From the NCBI GenBank assembly GCA_900767885.1, contig CAAGAU010000017.1, positions 1 to 43,881 of the forward strand: DNA of 43,881 nt, written 5' to 3'. This stretch comes from Clostridia bacterium (lineage in GTDB: Bacteria > Bacillota > Clostridia > Christensenellales > Borkfalkiaceae). Numbering within the stretch: the stretch's first letter is position 1; the number at the start of each line of letters is the position of its first letter. The translations under genes and the position numbers were made by a program. This document shows, in pieces, positions 40,718-43,881 of the stretch. The notes under the pieces are model-generated. The model ran no database searches. It saw nothing but the letters and a program-made list of their open reading frames with translations, and had not been told where the DNA came from.

Positions 40718-40739
40718 AAAATGAAATAAGTTTCATATT
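40718..40739. promoter_or_regulatory. Operator palindrome 2, at the feo transcription start
   Basis: AAAATGAAA-TAAG-TTTCATATT matches operator 1 in 17 of 18 arm bases. The two centres are 62 bases apart, about six turns of the helix, so both sites face the same side of DNA. Confidence 0.75.
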
Positions 40740-40759
40740 GTAACGGAGGATAATCGCAA

Positions 40760-40972
40760 ATGCCTATCGTAATTGCGCCGCTCAACACCGAATTAAGGAT
40801 TGTCAGAATAGCGGCGGACGAAAAATTAAAAAAGCACCTTGAAAGTCTGGGTATCACCGTAAACGGCAATATCTCGGTAGTGAGTTCCGCCGGTGGCTCG
40901 GTGGTATGCAAAATTAAGGACGGGCGCGTCGCTTTGGACGGCGAGTTGTCGTCGAAAATTTTCGTTGCTTAA
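40760..40972 (+). CDS. FeoA-domain protein, first copy
   Basis: A 70-residue SH3-like FeoA-type protein (ELRIVRIAADEKLKKHLESLGITVNGNISVVSSAGGSVVCKIKDGRVALDGELSSKIFV). It is shorter and less typical than the second FeoA behind it. CGGAGG lies upstream. First gene of the feo operon; a role in regulating FeoB is inferred from context. Confidence 0.85.
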   Translation: MPIVIAPLNTELRIVRIAADEKLKKHLESLGITVNGNISVVSSAGGSVVCKIKDGRVALDGELSSKIFVA

Positions 40973-41004
40973 TTAACTTGTTTAAATTTAAAGGAGATTC
41001 ATAT

Positions 41005-41238
41005 ATGGTAAAAACTTTGGATCAATTCGTCGTCGGCGAAAGCGGAACGGTAAAGTCCGTAAGCGGCGAGGGAAAAATCAAAAGAAGACTTTTCGATATG
41101 GGTATTACCCCCGGGGCTGACGTTAAAATGCGTAAAAAAGCCCCGCTCGGCGATCCTATCGAAGTAACTCTCCGCGGTTACGAACTTACGCTTCGTAAAT
41201 CGGAGGCTGTGTGCGTTGTTACGGAGGTAAACGGCTGA
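41005..41238 (+). CDS. feoA: FeoA, ferrous iron transport accessory protein
   Basis: A 77-residue FeoA: SGEGKIKRRLFDMGITPGADVKMRKKAPLGDPIEVTLRGYELTLRKSEA is the family core. The start at 41005 has AAGGAG upstream; the longer frame from 40978 is rejected. Its stop overlaps the feoB start (TGATG), indicating coupled translation. Confidence 0.94.
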   Translation: MVKTLDQFVVGESGTVKSVSGEGKIKRRLFDMGITPGADVKMRKKAPLGDPIEVTLRGYELTLRKSEAVCVVTEVNG

Positions 41239-43628
41239 TGAAGAGATTTGCTTTGGCGGGTAACCCTAACTGCGGTAAAACCACGCTTTTCAACAGTCTT
41301 ACCGGTTCTACGGCTCACGTAGGTAACTGGCCCGGCGTAACGGTTGACAAAAGGGACGGCGTTTATAAAAAGTGCGCCGAGCCGATCGCGATAGTAGACC
41401 TTCCCGGTATATATTCGCTTTCGCCTTACACTCCCGAAGAAGTTATCGCGAGAAATTACGTACTCGACGAAAAACCCGATTGCGTTATAAACATAGTAGA
41501 TGCAACCAACCTCGAGCGTAACTTGTACTTAACCACTCAATTGCTTGAAATCGACGTGCCTATGGTCGTCGCGCTCAATATGATGGACGCGGTTGAGAAG
41601 AACGGCGATAAAATCGACGAAAAGGAACTCGAATACAGATTAGGCGTACCCGTAATCAAAATTTCGGCTTTGAAAGAAACCGGTCTTAAAGAACTTATGG
41701 AAAAAGCCTACAACGAAAGCAAAAAGACCCGTAAAGGTTCGTGCGTACTCGACAATACCCCCGTTGCTCATCTTATAGGCGACGTTAAAATCGCGCTCGA
41801 AGGTCAAAAAGTAAAAAATCCTTTGTTCCACGCGGTTAAACTCGTAGAAGAGGACAGTATCGAAGTTGAAATGCACAAGGATACTCTTCCTATGGTCGAG
41901 GAGTTCAAAAAAACCTTTAAGGACGATACTTTCGGTACGGACTTCGAGGCGATGATTGCGGACGGCAGATATAAATACATAGCCAAGAATTTCGCCCCCG
42001 TAGTTAAGCGCAAGGATAAAGAAAAATTCAGAACGACCTCTTCGGATAAAGCGGATAAAGTTTTGACGCACAGAGTCTGGGGCATACCCATTTTCCTCGT
42101 AATACTTTTCGGTATATTCCACCTGACTTTCTCCGAAAACCTCTTTTTCCTTAACGGTTTCGGAGAAGGCTGGATGCCTTCGCTCGAAGATCTTGGCATG
42201 GACACCGAAAAATTCGGCGTTCAGTTGCTCGCTTGTTTCTACGACGGAACGGTATTCTCGCCCGGCGTAATGGTAAACAACCTGTGGAATAATATTATAG
42301 TAGAATATGCGTTCGGTTGGCTTGTAAATCTTATCGACGGCAGTTCTATGGCACCTTGGGCAATCGGTCTTTTGAATAACGGTATAATCGAAGGTTTAAA
42401 AGCGGTCCTTTCGTTCCTTCCTCCCATACTCGTATTGTTCCTCTTCTTTTCTATTCTGGAAGATTCGGGTTATATGGCGCGTATAGCGTTCATACTCGAC
42501 AGGGCGTTCAGAAAATTCGGTCTTTCGGGCAGGGCGTTTATGCCTATGATAATGGGTTTCGGCTGTTCCGTTCCCGCAATGATCAACACGAGAACGCTTG
42601 CCGACGATAAAGAAAGAACGGCTACCGTTCGTGTAATTCCGTTCTTTTCGTGCGGAGCGAAATTGCCTATACTTACGGCTATCGCGGGCGCGATAATGGG
42701 CGAAAGCGGCAACGCCGATTTCATTACTTACGGAATGTACCTTCTCGGCATAATCGTTGCTATCTGTTCCGTGCTTCTGATGCGTTCTACTACGCTCAAA
42801 GGCGAAACGCCTCCGTTTATAATGGAATTGCCGTCTTACCATTTACCGCAATTCAAAAACCTGATGGCTCACCTTTGGGATAAATGCAAACACTTTATAA
42901 AGAAAGCGTTTACTATAATTCTCGCGTCTACTATCGTAATCTGGGTACTCTCTTCGTTCAGTTGGAATTGGGAATTTCTTCTGGAAGAAGTTACCGACGA
43001 AATGGTTGCCGCTTATCCCGCCCTTGAGGGACTTCAAGGCGAGGTTATCAACATTCGTATAAACGAATCTATCCTTGGTTCGCTCGGAATGTTCTTCCAG
43101 CCCCTGTTTACTCCGCTCGGATTCGGCAGTCAACTTAACCGTAACGGTTGGGTGTTCGTCGTTGCCGCGGTTGCGGGCCTTATCGCAAAAGAAAACGTTA
43201 TCGCAACGTTCGGTACGCTTGCGTCCTGCCTCGTCGTTTCGGCGGGTATGGATCTCGGCGGACCGGGTGCGGTTGCGAAAATTCTTGCCGACGTAGAAGA
43301 TACCGGCGTGCTTGCCGCACAGGCAATGACCGTCGCTACGGGCATAAGCACCGCGGGCTTACTCTCATTCATAGCGTTTAATATGACCACTATCCCGTGT
43401 TTTGCGGCTGTAGGTACGGCAAAAGCCGAACTCGGCGACAAAAAGACGTTTAATTGGACGCTTCTTTTCTGGATAGTAACTTCCTACGTAGTAGGTTCTA
43501 TGGTTTATACTATTGGCGAATTCCCGTGGACGATCGCTTTGTGGGCGGTAGCAATCGCGCTTACGGTTGTCGGCGTAATTTATTGGAATAAATTAAAAAA
43601 TAAAAACAAATCGAGAGTTTTAGGTTAA
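41238..43628 (+). CDS. feoB: FeoB, ferrous iron transporter
   Basis: Membrane Fe2+ transporter with a cytosolic GTPase. G1 GNPNCGKTT (8-16), the switch GNWPGVTVDKRDG, G3 DLPGIYSL and G4 NMMD, then a membrane domain with the two gate repeats (FGCSVPAMINTRTLAD and FFSCGAKLPIL). GGAGG (41223-41227) lies inside feoA. 796 residues from the ATG at 41238; the longer frame from 41211 lies in feoA. Third gene of the operon. Confidence 0.96.
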   Translation: MKRFALAGNPNCGKTTLFNSLTGSTAHVGNWPGVTVDKRDGVYKKCAEPIAIVDLPGIYSLSPYTPEEVIARNYVLDEKPDCVINIVDATNLERNLYLTTQLLEIDVPMVVALNMMDAVEKNGDKIDEKELEYRLGVPVIKISALKETGLKELMEKAYNESKKTRKGSCVLDNTPVAHLIGDVKIALEGQKVKNPLFHAVKLVEEDSIEVEMHKDTLPMVEEFKKTFKDDTFGTDFEAMIADGRYKYIAKNFAPVVKRKDKEKFRTTSSDKADKVLTHRVWGIPIFLVILFGIFHLTFSENLFFLNGFGEGWMPSLEDLGMDTEKFGVQLLACFYDGTVFSPGVMVNNLWNNIIVEYAFGWLVNLIDGSSMAPWAIGLLNNGIIEGLKAVLSFLPPILVLFLFFSILEDSGYMARIAFILDRAFRKFGLSGRAFMPMIMGFGCSVPAMINTRTLADDKERTATVRVIPFFSCGAKLPILTAIAGAIMGESGNADFITYGMYLLGIIVAICSVLLMRSTTLKGETPPFIMELPSYHLPQFKNLMAHLWDKCKHFIKKAFTIILASTIVIWVLSSFSWNWEFLLEEVTDEMVAAYPALEGLQGEVINIRINESILGSLGMFFQPLFTPLGFGSQLNRNGWVFVVAAVAGLIAKENVIATFGTLASCLVVSAGMDLGGPGAVAKILADVEDTGVLAAQAMTVATGISTAGLLSFIAFNMTTIPCFAAVGTAKAELGDKKTFNWTLLFWIVTSYVVGSMVYTIGEFPWTIALWAVAIALTVVGVIYWNKLKNKNKSRVLG

Positions 43629-43647
43629 TTCCCGAAAGGAGTATAAT

Positions 43648-43824
43648 ATGGGAGCAATTATCGGCGAAATTATTCTTATCGCACTTTGCGCGGCGGTGGT
43701 AATAGGCGTAATCGTAACAGCGGTAATCCGTAAAAAGCAGGGCAAGAGTTCTTGCGGCGGCGATTGCGGTTGTTGCGGCGGTTGCTCCGCATGCAAAAAC
43801 GTGCATAAAGAAGAAAAAAAGTAG
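43648..43824 (+). CDS. FeoB-associated Cys-rich membrane protein
   Basis: A 58-residue protein with one N-terminal transmembrane helix (IIGEIILIALCAAVVIGVIVTAVI) and a Cys-rich tail (SCGGDCGCCGGCSACKN). This matches the FeoB-associated Cys-rich family (FeoC-like position). AAAGGAG lies upstream. The cysteines may bind iron or another metal. Last gene of the operon. Confidence 0.9.
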   Translation: MGAIIGEIILIALCAAVVIGVIVTAVIRKKQGKSSCGGDCGCCGGCSACKNVHKEEKK

Positions 43825-43881
43825 TTAGCTGTTTATACGGTGTCGTTTTACACATCGGATAAAAAATCGCCGCCGCGAAAA
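43825..43881. other. End of window, no feature seen
   Basis: 57 bases after the Cys-rich gene. TGTCGTTTTACACATCGG gives no convincing stem or T-run; nothing can be supported. Confidence 0.5.

Noticed and set aside
40607..40759. Fur box at the feo promoter
   Set aside because: The palindromes (ATGAAA-N4-TTTCAT) do not fit the GATAATGATAATCATTATC-type consensus.
1..43881. CRISPR array, tRNA, rRNA or prophage genes
   Set aside because: I saw no regularly spaced repeats, cloverleaf sequence or phage structural gene.

Overview
The window is a gene-dense chromosomal segment of a Firmicutes-type bacterium. Clostridial features include spoVG, a PgcA-type phosphoglucomutase, the order yajC / TIGR04086-like membrane gene / secD / secF, the run recJ - rel - metallo-beta-lactamase - hemZ, a DUF3343 protein beside a cysteine desulfurase, and strong AGGAGG ribosome binding sites. 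GC content looks moderate. No rRNA, tRNA, CRISPR array, phage gene or transposase is visible. I read it as core genome of an uncultured, probably anaerobic, gut-type Clostridia member; the exact lineage is inference.

Layout. 1-3.7 kb: uracil-DNA glycosylase and a polyprenyl-phosphate-type glycosyltransferase on the minus strand, divergent from phosphoglucomutase. 3.8-6.6 kb: a zinc/cadmium efflux operon (ArsR/CadC sensor, free HMA domain, P1B ATPase without its own HMA) with an operator at the promoter start site. 6.6-9.2 kb: an SPFH/zinc-ribbon protein (YdjI-like), a DUF1858 protein and a zinc-ribbon membrane protein (YdjG-like). 9.2-12.3 kb: a degenerate cyclophilin-like lipoprotein, two unknown small divergent genes, and a cysteine desulfurase divergent from a DUF3343 protein. 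12.4-14.6 kb: nth-obg-yhbY. 14.6-14.9 kb: a small inverted-repeat element that runs into the 3' end of spoVG. 15-21.3 kb: spoVG/murC, then ruvC-ruvA-ruvB-queA, then tgt. 21.4-24.9 kb: the Sec accessory genes. 24.9-31.3 kb: recJ, rel, MBL hydrolase, hemZ. 31.4-35.7 kb: rpsO, pnp, a pyridoxal-type kinase and a lipid kinase. 35.8-39.4 kb: mgtE, galM, a DUF378 protein and an rRNA pseudouridine synthase. 39.4-43.9 kb: a nitroreductase, a TetR regulator and the ferrous-iron operon (two FeoA proteins, FeoB, a Cys-rich FeoB partner).

The most interesting signals are regulatory. (1) Several genes that lack a Shine-Dalgarno have a good -10 box ending 6-9 bases before the start codon, which predicts leaderless mRNAs; two of them share nearly the same promoter. 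(2) The feo promoter is flanked by two matching 22-bp palindromes beside a divergent TetR gene, suggesting TetR control of iron uptake. (3) A dispersed repeat of about 98 bp occurs in several intergenic regions, and a separate 269-bp element with inverted ends supplies the last codons of spoVG. (4) In one place the ribosome binding site of a gene lies inside the terminator hairpin of the gene before it. I found no clearly new multi-gene system; these regulatory arrangements are the parts most likely to be undescribed.
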